64,000 nt of DNA from Caldimonas brevitalea. Lineage in GTDB: Bacteria > Pseudomonadota > Gammaproteobacteria > Burkholderiales > Burkholderiaceae_C. The translations under genes were made by a program, and so were the position numbers. The stretch is taken from contig NZ_CP011371.1 in NCBI RefSeq assembly GCF_001017435.1, positions 4,774,001 through 4,838,000 on the forward strand, written 5' to 3'. The notes below the pieces were generated by a model that saw only the letters and a program-made list of their open reading frames with translations, made no database searches and was not told the DNA's origin. Every line of letters begins with the position of its first letter. The first letter of the stretch is position 1. Below are positions 25,224 to 35,440 of this stretch, piece after piece.

Positions 25224-25601
25224 TCATACGTGACCGAGGCCGGGGCGGCGTGGAGCCGCCCGAGGCGCAGAAGGATGATAGATCCGAACTCGGCGGTCGA
25301 GTCGGCACGTCATGTCAAAACGGGCAAAGCCGTGTTGAACGAAGCAGCCGAGACGTGGTCTCGCTAACGAGAAAGCGCTGCCCAGCCGACCACTTGGCCT
25401 TGAACTCTGCGCTGCACCGGCAACGCCGGGCTGTACATCGGCTACTGAGAGGCTGCCCTCAGCGACCTTCCTCGCAATATCTCCCAGAGAGTTGAAGAGC
25501 GAATTACCAGCCGCTGATCCGGCACTGCCGATATCGAAAAGGTCTGCCGATGAAAGCTTCTCTCCCCAGACACTAATGAAGGTGTAGTCAGGTGTGCTCA
25601 C
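25224..25601 (-). CDS. Hypothetical protein, C-terminal half probably frameshifted
   Basis: 125 residues from GTG 25601, overlapping the stop of the upstream membrane-protein gene by GTGA. The first 55 residues (STPDYTFISVWGEKLSSADL, IGSAGSAAGNSLFNSLGDIA) look like a real protein. The rest is Arg/Pro-rich and looks like out-of-frame sequence, so the original gene was probably longer or different at its end. No family recognised. Confidence 0.4.
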   Translation of the reverse strand: MSTPDYTFISVWGEKLSSADLFDIGSAGSAAGNSLFNSLGDIARKVAEGSLSVADVQPGVAGAAQSSRPSGRLGSAFSLARPRLGCFVQHGFARFDMTCRLDRRVRIYHPSAPRAAPRRPGLGHV

Positions 25602-26224
25602 GATTCAGTTCTCCGACGAGCGTGCGTATCAAAAAATAGACGAATATTCAGGAGTTGCGCTCCGCAGCAGAGCGCACCTGGATATATCAAGCAAACAGTG
25701 AGAATGGCAAAACCGACTCGATTGTCAGACGTCGCCCCTCTCGCGAAGGAAGGATCACCTGGCAACGTCACGAAGGCATAAATGGAAGCCAGGAAAACGA
25801 AAGCCCCGAGCAAGATGACCAGATGCTGACGCAACGTCAACGGCCCGAACGCCAAGCGCTTGGCTAGCAAAGTGTGATAGTTGATGTGATTGAGGACTGT
25901 GAACACGAGCGTCATCACAAAGAACGCGAGCAGGCTGAGGCTGTGCGTCAGTCTCGCCGGTTGCGGATATGTCGTTGAATCGGCGTGTTGTCCCATATTG
26001 ACAAACGGAAGCAGCTGCTGAACCCATTCCGTCAGGGCTCTGGCAACGGGAACGGCATCGAGCACATCCGCAGGGGCAAACAGCGCCGATAAAAATGGCA
26101 TGGAAAGGGGAATAAGCAGAAGTGGACTACACGCCCCCCGCCACGACATTGCCGGAATGCTGCGAGCAACAGTTGAGCGGTCGCGGTGGTTTTGAATATA
26201 TTTCGATTGATGTTTCATGCGCAT
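25598..26224 (-). CDS. Integral membrane protein, function unknown
   Basis: 208 residues with four hydrophobic segments: LLLIPLSMPFLSALFAP, LSLLAFFVMTLVFTVLNH, HLVILLGAFVFLASIYAFV and VGFAILTVCLIYPGALCC. The start at 26224 is the farthest; an internal Met near residue 26 (MSWRGACSPLLLIPLSMPF) is also possible. It is translationally coupled to the gene at 25224-25601, and together they may form a two-gene unit such as a membrane toxin or immunity pair, which is speculation. Confidence 0.55.
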   Translation of the reverse strand: MRMKHQSKYIQNHRDRSTVARSIPAMSWRGACSPLLLIPLSMPFLSALFAPADVLDAVPVARALTEWVQQLLPFVNMGQHADSTTYPQPARLTHSLSLLAFFVMTLVFTVLNHINYHTLLAKRLAFGPLTLRQHLVILLGAFVFLASIYAFVTLPGDPSFARGATSDNRVGFAILTVCLIYPGALCCGAQLLNIRLFFDTHARRRTES

Positions 26225-26367
26225 CCTTGAAATGCGTGCTCAACGCATCATATTTACTCACCCGCGAGGCCCACTCTGCGGGCCAGCCTGAGCACGAGCC
26301 GCGATATAAGATTTACTCAATGAGAGAAATTGGAAGTAGTGAGCAGAGCAATAGATGCCACTAATGC

Positions 26368-26886
26368 TTAGCGCTCACCCAAGCTTTCCGAGACCTGTCG
26401 TTGCAGCGGCGCCAACACATACTCAATCGCGCGGCGCTTCCCGGTCTTGATCTCGGCGTTCACATTCATCCCTGGCGTCAGCCCGACCGCCTTGCCGTCG
26501 ACATCGATGCTCGCTTTGCTCAACTTCAACGTCGCCGGGAAGATCGCGCCTCGCTTCTCGTCCTGCACGGCGTCGGCGGTGACCCATGTCACCTTCGCCG
26601 GCACTGTCCCGTACTTGGTGAAGTTGAAGGTCTCCAGCTTGATCTCCGCGTCTTGACCAGCGTTGACGAACCCAATGTCCTTATTGTCGATCGTGACCTC
26701 CGCCGTCATCTCTGCATCGCGAGGCACGATTACCAACAGAGGCTGTGCTTCCGTGGCCACGCCACCGGCCGTGTGCACCGCCAACTGCTGCACCGTGCCG
26801 GCCACCGGCGCCGTCAACTGCGTGAGCTTCGTGCGCTGCTGCGCCTTGGCCCCTTCCTGCCTCAGCTGGTTGCGCTTGAGTGTGGC
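26368..26886 (-). pseudogene. C-terminal fragment of a HlyD-family type I secretion adaptor
   Basis: About 170 residues matching the C-terminal half of HlyD: the end of the hairpin (QQRTKLTQLTAPVAGTVQQL), AQPLLVIVPRDAEMTAEVTI, KDIGFVNAGQDAEIKLETF and VGLTPGMNVNAEIKTGKRRA, then YVLAPLQRQVSESLGER. HlyD proteins bridge an ABC exporter to TolC. The N-terminal transmembrane segment and hairpin are missing and no ABC exporter gene is nearby, so this is a remnant, not a working adaptor. Confidence 0.85.
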
Positions 26887-27001
26887 GTCCGATCGCCGAT
26901 CGCTCAGAGGCGGATTCAACCGGTCGTCGCAACACCTTCAATCATGGAGGTGTTATGGGAAGACCCGCAGGGTGGATGGATGCCGTCGCCGAAATCCACA
27001 C

Positions 27002-27670
27002 CTACCGGCCGCCGCCCTCGACAAGAATAAAAGCCTCCTGCCCTCCTACGAAACTGTTCCTCGCCCGCAGCATTCCTTGCTCGCCGCCAGCGTAGTTCAG
27101 CTCCGCGGAAACGTATAAATTGTTGGCAACGGATTGGAGGCTGAAGACCTGTTCCCCATACTGGTTGCGGTACAAGGAACGCACCCGGAACAGTTCATGG
27201 CCGCCCAGAAAGCTACTCCTCGCCCTGAGCCTGGCATAGTGGCTGCCGGTTCTCTCTACTTCCGTGGAAACATAATTGCCGGCGGCCCGCGACCATATCG
27301 CGTAGGTGCCGGATTCCCAGTCTGTCGACCGACACAATTCGAACTTTTCCCAATCACCGGCGCTACCGCGCCGCGTTCGAGCACGGATCAGCCCATACAT
27401 GTCACCGGTGTAGCCGACCTCCGCCGTGACGTACTGGTTGGTCGCCTCGGCGACGATGAGGTACCGCACACAAAACATGTCGCCAGCCGTGGCCGCTTGT
27501 GGTCGGCTGGCGTCGGCGTCTGATTCGCTGTGCCCCGATGCCGAACTTGCACGCTGCTCCATACTGCTGGCCGCGCCTGCCTCTCCCGGGGTGGTGGCGT
27601 CGGCGGACTGCGCCGCGCTGAGAATGACGACAAGCAGGAGTGCAGTCGCGGACGGAAGGTGGGTTTTCAT
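27002..27670 (-). CDS. Secreted protein with three beta-trefoil (fascin-like) repeats
   Basis: 222 residues with a signal peptide (MKTHLPSATALLLVVILSA). After a low-complexity linker come three similar repeats of about 45 residues: NQYVTAEVGYTGDMYGLIRA, GNYVSTEVERTGSHYARLRA and NNLYVSAELNYAGGEQGMLRA, each followed by a F/W-E-x-F element (DWEKFELC, GHELFRV, GQEAFILVE). The pattern (N-x-Y-V-(T/S)-(A/T)-E, then L-R-A-R) is typical of fascin-like or lectin beta-trefoils, pointing to carbohydrate or surface binding. It stands alone; the ligand is unknown. Confidence 0.7.
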   Translation of the reverse strand: MKTHLPSATALLLVVILSAAQSADATTPGEAGAASSMEQRASSASGHSESDADASRPQAATAGDMFCVRYLIVAEATNQYVTAEVGYTGDMYGLIRARTRRGSAGDWEKFELCRSTDWESGTYAIWSRAAGNYVSTEVERTGSHYARLRARSSFLGGHELFRVRSLYRNQYGEQVFSLQSVANNLYVSAELNYAGGEQGMLRARNSFVGGQEAFILVEGGGR

Positions 27671-28448
27671 CTCGTTCTCCTTAGGTGGCTCGTTGCCCCG
27701 CGTAATGGACGATCTCTAAGCCAGATGGCGCCGCATTTCAGGCCGCGCGGCTCTCTCAGACGGGGGCGCAGGTCATATGCAGCTCTCGGCTGCGCTCGCT
27801 GTCCATCGCGCGCCAGCTTATGCGTGCGGGATACTGACCGCTATCTGTTCCAAATGCCAGGTGTTGACGCTGTTACCGACGAAGCGCATGGCTTGGCTCG
27901 GATGAAGGGACGGTCGCGCGCAGGTGCTGTTGCAAACGCACGCCAAGTCCTAGGGAGACAAGACCCGCGCCGCGGAGGCCGGATCAACCCGAGCAGACCG
28001 GACGCCGACTCTTTTCCCGCGGCGGTCTGTGCTTCGATGCCTTCGCGACCATTCACTCTGGCCGTAGCAAGAACCCGCTGCTGGTCGTCGAACGGTTGAA
28101 CCGGGCGAGTCCGATGGATGCGTTGGATGAGAAGACAACTAACGTGTTCTTTGCCGATGCTCGCCTGCCGAGAGCACACCGCACTCAACTCGACGACTCC
28201 CGATCCAGCGGCTTCGATGGGGCCACATGGCGCCGGCCGGGGACATGCCCTGCCGGGGCTTCCGACCGCCACGGAAGGTCACAGGAAGTTCGGTCTTTGG
28301 TCCCTTGCTTCCCATGTCCCGGAGGGCACCGGGCCGGGCCAATGCCATAAGCAAGCGTCAGGTTGAACGAAGGCGCGCGGTACGAACACGGTTGGTCTCC
28401 AGAACCATTTAGCAACGCGTACCGCTGCTGCTGGCAACAAGCTGATCG
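27671..28448. other. Intergenic stretch without supported gene
   Basis: Multiple short overlapping frames on both strands, all Arg/Pro-rich and unlike proteins. A Shine-Dalgarno sequence (complement of TTCTCC, 27674-27679) belongs to the minus-strand gene starting at 27670. No hairpin with a T-tract noticed. Confidence 0.35.
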
Positions 28449-28883
28449 TCACGGACATTGCAGGCCTTTCACAAACCCAATGCCAGTCAACGAGTATTGG
28501 CACTGCCCCATGTAAAACGCCGACGGATGGATCTCGTGGTTGAACGTGTAGCGGTAGTACTTGTAGGCAGCGAAGTACACGCCCAGCAGTTCCACTGGCT
28601 GACCCTGCGGAACGAAATAGGGGTTGTGCCGCAAATAGAGTCTGACAAAGCAGTTGCCTGCCGGGTCCTTCAGCTGCAAGATCCAATAGGCTCGCCCGCT
28701 GCCCGAGCGTCGCTTCTGGACACTCGTGATAACTCCTGCGGCGACCAACACCCTCGCATTGTGTTTTGCTCGTTCGTTCGAAAGGGTGCACACCGACGTG
28801 GCCGGGACAGGAGCCTGAGCCTGTACAGCTCCGGAGGGGCCCCAGAGGAGACCGAGCGCCAATAGGACGTGGACGAGTCTCAC
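28449..28883 (-). CDS. Small secreted protein, last gene of the SpvB/RHS operon
   Basis: 144 residues from GTG 28883, with AGGGAG seven bases upstream and 11 bp after the stop of the giant RHS gene. A signal peptide (VRLVHVLLALGLLWGPSGAVQ, first 20 given in part) ends before QAQAPVPATS. The mature domain (VLVAAGVITSVQKRRSGSGR, YWILQLKDPAGNCFVRLYLR, PQGQPVELLGVYFAAYKYYR) has an OB-fold-like run of strands and three or four Cys. It is probably periplasmic. As the partner downstream of an RHS toxin-like protein it could be an immunity or accessory protein; that is inference. Confidence 0.6.
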   Translation of the reverse strand: MRLVHVLLALGLLWGPSGAVQAQAPVPATSVCTLSNERAKHNARVLVAAGVITSVQKRRSGSGRAYWILQLKDPAGNCFVRLYLRHNPYFVPQGQPVELLGVYFAAYKYYRYTFNHEIHPSAFYMGQCQYSLTGIGFVKGLQCP

Positions 28884-28894
28884 GATACAACTCC

Positions 28895-31800
28895 CTAGGG
28901 CGTTCCGTTGGTGGTCTTTGATGGATCCGGTGGCACTTGCGACGGCAGGTACAGACCGAGGTGGTTGAAGATCTTGACCACGTCCTCCCACGTCGCTGGC
29001 GCAGGCGCGCGAGCGTCGGGCAGTTCCTGCCATGCCCAATACAGGCCAAGTCGCTCGTTCAGCGACTCCGTGACGAGCCGGTAGTGAGCCCGCTCCGCGG
29101 TATTCCGGCGGTCGGCTCGAAACTGCTTCAGCGCTTCCGCCTCACTGTTCGCAATCCGCTGATTCATGCGATAGAACGGTCCGATCCAGTCATTGAAATC
29201 GTCGGCTGTGAGTGCCAGGTCGAGTAGGATTCCCGGCCCAGTCTCCATACCCTTCAGCCCCTGGCCTGGCGTGAACATCGGCATGAACATCAGCGGATTC
29301 GTCAGGCTAATCTGCAGTTCTCTGTGGGCCTGCCGGGCCGCGTCATTCTTCACCTGCATCTGTCGAACGAACACCTCGGCTTGATCGGCGTGGGAAAGGT
29401 CGGCCAAGGGCCGATCGTGCGGAAGCGGCTGCCGCACCAGAGGTTCTTGTGCAAAACCGCCTGGGGACGATCCCTGAACGTCCGCTTGTCCGGGCGCCGA
29501 CGGAGGCCCCGAGGCCCCTGACGAGTTCTTGCTGGGACCCACCAGCCATTCGAGCAGTTCGGAGAGCCATGACGCGGAATCTCCGGTGTCGCCTCCTTGA
29601 GGTGACTCGCCGCCGAGCGATTTGTCGATTCGAGCGTCCTGGAAGCCGGTCGGGTCGGAGAAGGCGAGCGGATTGTTCAGCACGTACGAGTAAGGGTTGC
29701 GAGCCTGCCCCGAGCCGTTCGTCCGGACAAACGGGTCGGGAGTCAGGAACCGCGCTGTCGCGGGATCGTAGATCCGGCCGCCCATGTTGGTCAGGCCCGC
29801 TTCCGGGTCTGCTTCGTGTCCGCCGAAGCCGCGGTGAACAACGCCGTCTGGAATCCGGGTCGGATCCGCTAGCTGCAGCGGATTGCGGCGACTGCCGAAC
29901 GGGTCGAATTTCAGGCGGTCCGTGATCGCGCCACTCGAATCCGTGACAGCGTCGGTCGATCCCATCCGATCGTCATGAAGGTAAAGCACATGGCGGTCGG
30001 TGATCACGCCATTGGTCTCGGCGGATACCAGTTGCGCTACCGCCCGCTCGGCGCCCATGACCGTCACGACGTGAACAACGGCCCCACCCGACTTTCGGCG
30101 CTCGTACACTCCACCTACGTACGCTGTCTCCTCTGAGGCGGACGACTTGATGACGCGCTTGCGAAAGGCGTCGTACTTGAAGTCCGTGGTGTCCGCGGAC
30201 GTGACGATCTTCGAAGGCAGGTGGAAGGGCGTGTACGTGATCGTCCTATGCGACCCGGTCGTCTGCCTTCCGGCCGCGTCGTAGCCGAAGGAACCGACCC
30301 GGGTCCCCGTGGTCGAACTCTTCACCGCATGCGGCCCGCCCCCTAAGCCGGTGTAGCTGTTGACGACGTTGTCACCCAGGCCCTCGAGGACGGTTCTCGT
30401 GAGCAAGTTCCCGGCGTCGTCGTAGCCGTACTTCAGCACGGATCGCCCGCAATCTTGATAGACGCTCCATAGCGACAGGCGTGAAAGAAAGTCGAAGTCA
30501 AACGTCTCGGTCGTCTTCGCACGTGGATCGTGCCGGCCGGTCAGGTGGCCTCGTGGATCGGCGTAGTCGTAGGCGAGCCGTTGAATGGGGCCGGAAGTGC
30601 CTGCACTCTCGACATACTTCAAGCGGTTCTCGATGTCGTAGGCTCGTGTCGTTTGCAACCCGTTGCCAAACGTTTCGCCAGTGATGGCGCCGGCCGCGTT
30701 GCGGGCATCGGCGCGCCAGTACAGCGCACCGTTGGTGCCGTCGGCGCGTATTTCATGAAGGAAGCCGTGATCGTTGTACGTGTACCGAAGCGTGGCGCTC
30801 GGCACCGTGAGCCACTCGAGACGCCCATAGGCGTCGTACAAGCGGCCAACGAGCCAAGACTGCCCTTGAACTGAGGTCACCTCGTTCGTGACGCGTCCGG
30901 ACAAATCGTAGCTGTATGCGGTCGCAACTCCATCCGCACTTTGCGTCTGTGCCAGCTTGCCCACGCCATTTGCTGCACTGTCCCATACGAAGAAGGTCGT
31001 GCCCGAGGAGTTCGTCGTGGTGTAAATTCGTCCGAGGACATCGACCGCGATCGTCGTGGTCTGACCGCTGCCGTCGGTGAACTGCTTGGGGTCGCCGAAC
31101 GCATTGAACGAGGCAGTCTCCACGCCCGCGTCGAAGCTGGTGCGCTTCGTGAGGCGCCCCAGGGCATCGTGCTCGAACGAAACGACATCTCCCGCGGGTC
31201 CTGTCGTAGCCGTCAGGACATCGAAGGGTCCGTATTCGAACGTGCTCGACAACTCTCTTCCACCGGGCTCGACATCAACGCTCTTGACGATCCGACCCAG
31301 CACGTCGGTCACTGCGTAGCGCAGGTTTCCCTGCTCGTCACGGGTACTAGAAACGAGACCGTCGTACTCGAACGTCCGTGGCGCGGACGCCGGTCGGGTC
31401 GAACTCTTCATGCGGCCTAGGTTGTCGTAGGCATACGCCCACGATCCCGCTGCAGGCGGCGGCCCGCTGCTGCGGTACGGCACCGTGCGGCCGACGACGC
31501 GGCCGTGCCTATCGTAAGACACGTCGGAGACGGACTGGCCGCCTGCGAAAGTGGTGTGGGCGATACGAGCCGGACGTCCGATGCGGTCATAGACGATCGT
31601 CTGGCGCGGATCCTTCCACAGGACCGGCGACTGTGCGAGGTCTCGGACAATGGCCCGCCCTTGCACGTTGTTCCCGGAATACCCGGAGGTGTAGCGGAAG
31701 GTGGCGTCAGCCTCGCCGGGTCCGTCGATCTTGCGCACCCTTCCGTATCCGTCGTACAGCTGGTCCGTGCGAACCCCGTTGGGGTCGTCGATGGAGGCGA

Positions 31801-34800
31801 GGACCCCCAGCCCGGAGTGGTAGTACACGGTGGTGCGATGTCCTGCAGCGTTCGTGACAATCTGCGGAAACGTGTGATCGAGGGTGTCGTAGGCGATCGT
31901 CTCTTCGCGGAGGGTCCCGGCCGATCGGCTCACCCCGGTGACCAGGCCGAACGCGTCCCGCGAGTAGGCGGTATGCAGATACACATCGGACGACGAGGCC
32001 GAGACGGTGGCGTCGAACTGCGACGGCATCACTTCGACCGTCGCCAGTAGGCCGTTTGCCTGCTCGTAGTCGTACCGCCAGTCGCGTGTTTCGGCCGGGC
32101 GGCCAGGAACAGTGCTCAAGGCGGTGACCGTCAGCGGCAGTGCCACCAGCCATCGCGTGGCGTCGTTCCTGTAGCTTATCGCAACGTTCCTCGAATAGGC
32201 CGGTCCACCCGCAACTGCGGACGCAACCGTGGTCTGCGTCGAGTTGGTCGGACTGCCATAGCCGTCGACTTCGAGCACGTTGGTCCGCGTCCGAAACGGC
32301 GCCGGTGCTCCAACCCCTTCCGACTCTGTCGTCGTCGTAGATTGTGGGTAGGGAATCAGGATCTTTTGCGACGCGTCCAGGCGGGTCGCCAACGTCGCGT
32401 GCGTGGCCCGCCGGTAGGTGGGGGCGTTGGCGGTTGAATCGACCTTGACCTCGTAGGTGGATCGCTCGACCATCCCCGCGAACGGATAGGAGTACGTTGC
32501 CGCGGTCGGTGAAACACGCCCCACCGTGGCGTGATCGCGCGTCGTGGTCCGAATCTCCGCGAGCTGCTCATCCACGACGGACGACGTCCCGAATCCGAGC
32601 CAGCCCCGTCCCTGCAAGTCCTGGCGGCCGTCCTTGTACGTGTAGCGCCACGCGTTCTGCCCCGTTGCGCCGTCCTCGATGGTGTGCCGCGCCACCACCC
32701 AAATCCCCCGCGCCACGCACTCCTGCGGATGCGAGCAGGTGCCGCGGGTGTAGAGCGACGGGTCCGCGCCGATCGCGGCGTATGTGATCTGAATGCCGGG
32801 CGACTGCGGGCGAGCGGCCACCGCGACCAAGGCGTCGGGCTTGCGCCCCTTTCGCAGGTACAGGTGCAGCCGCCCGCCAAGCACTTGCACGATGTCGGTC
32901 AGGCCATCGCCGTTGGCGTCGAGCAGTTGCAGCATGCGCTGCCCGTGCCCGCGATCCCAGGGCCCGCCGCGCGGGCCAAGTAGCGTTGAATCTCCGATGC
33001 CGATGTTCAGACGCCGGGTGTTGAACCCGGTGTCGTTCGATTCCAGCACCACGAGCGTCGACCTCCGCGGCCCGCCGCCGAGGCGCTGTCCGTTGTCGCC
33101 GACAAGCAGGTCCATGCGGCCGTCCTGGTTGTAGTCGAACGGCCGCACACCAACGTCGACCGTGCGGCCAGCCGGGACGTCGAAGGTCGGAGAGATCTCG
33201 CCCACCGGATCCGTGAACTTCTTCTGGTACGCCTGGAAGCCGTTTCCGGTATTGAGCGCGACATACGGCTGGCCGTTGAACGTGGTCAGGCCAGTGGAAC
33301 TTGGAAACGGGATCTTGAGGTGCTCGCGCACGGCCACGGCGTCGCGCAAACCATCGCCGTTCACGTCGATGAACCACGGCCGCAGGTAGTGGTACTGCGG
33401 CCAACTCGGCGCACCGGACGGCGTGATTTGCACACTCAGTTCGATGGGCAGCGCTGACAACGCCGTTGGCACCTTGTTGACCTGTCCCTGCGGAGTCACG
33501 CTCACGGCGAAGTACTGGGCGGAGAACCCATCGCCGGCGCCGCTGGCAATGGCGTCTCGAGCAAGGAAGTCGACGTTGCCATCATTGTTCCAATCGACCA
33601 CGTGCGACGCGTGCTCAAAACCACTCACGATCCCCATGGATTCGTAATCATCCAGCGCGATCGAAGCGCCTGACGTGTTTCGGCGGAACGCCCAGCGAAA
33701 CGGTTTCGGCTCCCCGGAAGGTTGCGACGGAGAGGTGGCGACCGTGGAGCGCACGAACTCAGGACGCCCGTCTCCGTTCAAGTCCGCTATGTGCATCGCC
33801 GGGAACAGCACCGGTTGGCTCGCTGTCCACCAACCCTGGAAGGTTTCCGCACCGATCGCCGCCGGCTGGAAACGTGTTCCATCGAACGTGAAAGCCTCAT
33901 AGGACCCGTTGTGGCCGAGGTTCGGATCGGCATGCTGTACCGCTACGACGTCCACCCGCCCATCGGTGTTGAGGCCGACGGTTCGGAGATCATCGATGGC
34001 GCGCCCCGTTTTTGATTCGGGCAGAAAAGCTTTTGATGCGGGGCCGAATCCTCGCCCCGTCGAAAGGCGGAAGTGCCAGTCTGATTGAAGGAGCGCCGTT
34101 CGCGATGAGTTCAAAACGGGCACGCGGTACAGCAGGTCGTCGCGGCCGTCGCCGTCGATGTCAGCGGTCTGCAAGGTCCAGAGATCGGCAATTTGCGGAA
34201 CAACCTGCCACGCTGTCGAGTCGCCCGAAAACTTCATCTCCTCGGCAACACCCAGGTCGATGTCCTCGAAGGGGCTCGCATTGGGATCAGTGCCAGCGCT
34301 GCACTCCGTGCCGATGCGTATTGGGAACGTAACGGTCCCCACGCCGCATCCCACTTCCCACCGGAAGTCGAACGGTACCCTGCACACTCCGCTGCCGTCG
34401 CATTCCTGGACGCCGGTGAGCAGACTGCGGGCACTGACGCTGTACGTGTCGTAGCGCAGCGTGAACCGCCTGAGCAATGTGGTGGAGCCTGCGTAGCTGG
34501 CGTCGCTCAGGCCGGGGCCGTGCATCTCGATGGTGGCCAGGCGCTCGGTCGACCGCAGTCCCAGCCCCGAGACAAACCGATACTCGGAGTCGGGTCGAGC
34601 CTCGTACCCAAATATCACCTTGCGGGTCGCAGGTGCTGGCGCACCCGCCGCAAAGCCGCTGAATCCGGTGTAGCTGATCTCGGCAGGGAGCTGCTCGACG
34701 TACGGGGCGCCGGGGCATTGCGCGCTCGAGAGCTTGTAAGTCCATCGCAGGTAGTTTCCCGCTCGGTCCCTCACCTCCGAGAGGGCCCACGCGTGGCGGA

Positions 34801-35440
34801 CTGTCTGCTGGGTGGTCGTGAGCGTGTCGTCGCTGCCGGCCATCGTCATCCCGAGGCGAGTCCCTTCCAGGCGCGCATTGCCGCCGGCTGAACCGCCGAG
34901 CGCGGATCCGTACGTCGACACGCGGCCGTCACGCGTGGCCACCTCGAAGTGGGTCGGACCCGAGGCATCGAGGTGCATCAGCACGCGGGTCGACGCTTGC
35001 TGCTCGGGACGGTATTCGAGCGCTCCGGTACTGGTCAAGCCGACGGCGACAAGCTGCTGTCCGTCCAGACAAAATGCATCAGCCGCGGTGAAGTCCACCG
35101 CCGCGTTCACGCCGTTCTGAGCGAGAGTACGACGACATCTCGTGATCTGCGAGGCACCCGCAAGGCGCCACCCCACGCCGACGGGCCCGTTGCCTCCCCG
35201 GCTGCCGTAGGCCAAGGCCAGCACAGGTTGCACGGCAGCACGGCCGGGGGGGACCCAGAGGGGAATTTCGTATCGAGCTTCTCCGTCATGCGAGACGCTG
35301 AACACGCCGGTTGTGTCGCCGAGCCCGTGGGCATTGTCCTCCGTCGGCAGCAGTGTGTACCCGGCCGCGGATGTGCAGGTGGGTAGGGATAGCGTCAACG
35401 CCAGCAGCGTGGAACACCCGGCTAGTCTGTACGAAGTCAT
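28895..35440 (-). CDS. Giant exported SpvB/TcdB-like protein with FG-GAP and RHS repeats
   Basis: 2181 residues with a signal peptide (SYRLAGCSTLLALTLSLPTC). Domains in order: SpvB-type N-terminus (PLWVPPGRAAVQPVLALAYG, GPVGVGWRLAGASQITRC); seven or more FG-GAP-like calcium motifs (DIDGDGRDDLLY, DLNGDGRPEFVR, DWNNDGNVDFLA, DVNGDGLRDAVA, DYNQDGRMDLLV, DANGDGLTDIVQ); a TcdB-middle-like segment (GIQITYAAIGADPSLYTRGT); many YD repeats; and the RHS core (LTNMGGRIYDPATARFLTPD) ending NPLAFSDPTGF. The last roughly 245 residues are a variable tail without recognised motif. Such proteins form hollow cages around a C-terminal toxin. ATG 35440 overlaps the upstream stop and has GAGGTG upstream. Confidence 0.9.
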   Translation of the reverse strand: MTSYRLAGCSTLLALTLSLPTCTSAAGYTLLPTEDNAHGLGDTTGVFSVSHDGEARYEIPLWVPPGRAAVQPVLALAYGSRGGNGPVGVGWRLAGASQITRCRRTLAQNGVNAAVDFTAADAFCLDGQQLVAVGLTSTGALEYRPEQQASTRVLMHLDASGPTHFEVATRDGRVSTYGSALGGSAGGNARLEGTRLGMTMAGSDDTLTTTQQTVRHAWALSEVRDRAGNYLRWTYKLSSAQCPGAPYVEQLPAEISYTGFSGFAAGAPAPATRKVIFGYEARPDSEYRFVSGLGLRSTERLATIEMHGPGLSDASYAGSTTLLRRFTLRYDTYSVSARSLLTGVQECDGSGVCRVPFDFRWEVGCGVGTVTFPIRIGTECSAGTDPNASPFEDIDLGVAEEMKFSGDSTAWQVVPQIADLWTLQTADIDGDGRDDLLYRVPVLNSSRTALLQSDWHFRLSTGRGFGPASKAFLPESKTGRAIDDLRTVGLNTDGRVDVVAVQHADPNLGHNGSYEAFTFDGTRFQPAAIGAETFQGWWTASQPVLFPAMHIADLNGDGRPEFVRSTVATSPSQPSGEPKPFRWAFRRNTSGASIALDDYESMGIVSGFEHASHVVDWNNDGNVDFLARDAIASGAGDGFSAQYFAVSVTPQGQVNKVPTALSALPIELSVQITPSGAPSWPQYHYLRPWFIDVNGDGLRDAVAVREHLKIPFPSSTGLTTFNGQPYVALNTGNGFQAYQKKFTDPVGEISPTFDVPAGRTVDVGVRPFDYNQDGRMDLLVGDNGQRLGGGPRRSTLVVLESNDTGFNTRRLNIGIGDSTLLGPRGGPWDRGHGQRMLQLLDANGDGLTDIVQVLGGRLHLYLRKGRKPDALVAVAARPQSPGIQITYAAIGADPSLYTRGTCSHPQECVARGIWVVARHTIEDGATGQNAWRYTYKDGRQDLQGRGWLGFGTSSVVDEQLAEIRTTTRDHATVGRVSPTAATYSYPFAGMVERSTYEVKVDSTANAPTYRRATHATLATRLDASQKILIPYPQSTTTTESEGVGAPAPFRTRTNVLEVDGYGSPTNSTQTTVASAVAGGPAYSRNVAISYRNDATRWLVALPLTVTALSTVPGRPAETRDWRYDYEQANGLLATVEVMPSQFDATVSASSSDVYLHTAYSRDAFGLVTGVSRSAGTLREETIAYDTLDHTFPQIVTNAAGHRTTVYYHSGLGVLASIDDPNGVRTDQLYDGYGRVRKIDGPGEADATFRYTSGYSGNNVQGRAIVRDLAQSPVLWKDPRQTIVYDRIGRPARIAHTTFAGGQSVSDVSYDRHGRVVGRTVPYRSSGPPPAAGSWAYAYDNLGRMKSSTRPASAPRTFEYDGLVSSTRDEQGNLRYAVTDVLGRIVKSVDVEPGGRELSSTFEYGPFDVLTATTGPAGDVVSFEHDALGRLTKRTSFDAGVETASFNAFGDPKQFTDGSGQTTTIAVDVLGRIYTTTNSSGTTFFVWDSAANGVGKLAQTQSADGVATAYSYDLSGRVTNEVTSVQGQSWLVGRLYDAYGRLEWLTVPSATLRYTYNDHGFLHEIRADGTNGALYWRADARNAAGAITGETFGNGLQTTRAYDIENRLKYVESAGTSGPIQRLAYDYADPRGHLTGRHDPRAKTTETFDFDFLSRLSLWSVYQDCGRSVLKYGYDDAGNLLTRTVLEGLGDNVVNSYTGLGGGPHAVKSSTTGTRVGSFGYDAAGRQTTGSHRTITYTPFHLPSKIVTSADTTDFKYDAFRKRVIKSSASEETAYVGGVYERRKSGGAVVHVVTVMGAERAVAQLVSAETNGVITDRHVLYLHDDRMGSTDAVTDSSGAITDRLKFDPFGSRRNPLQLADPTRIPDGVVHRGFGGHEADPEAGLTNMGGRIYDPATARFLTPDPFVRTNGSGQARNPYSYVLNNPLAFSDPTGFQDARIDKSLGGESPQGGDTGDSASWLSELLEWLVGPSKNSSGASGPPSAPGQADVQGSSPGGFAQEPLVRQPLPHDRPLADLSHADQAEVFVRQMQVKNDAARQAHRELQISLTNPLMFMPMFTPGQGLKGMETGPGILLDLALTADDFNDWIGPFYRMNQRIANSEAEALKQFRADRRNTAERAHYRLVTESLNERLGLYWAWQELPDARAPAPATWEDVVKIFNHLGLYLPSQVPPDPSKTTNGTP

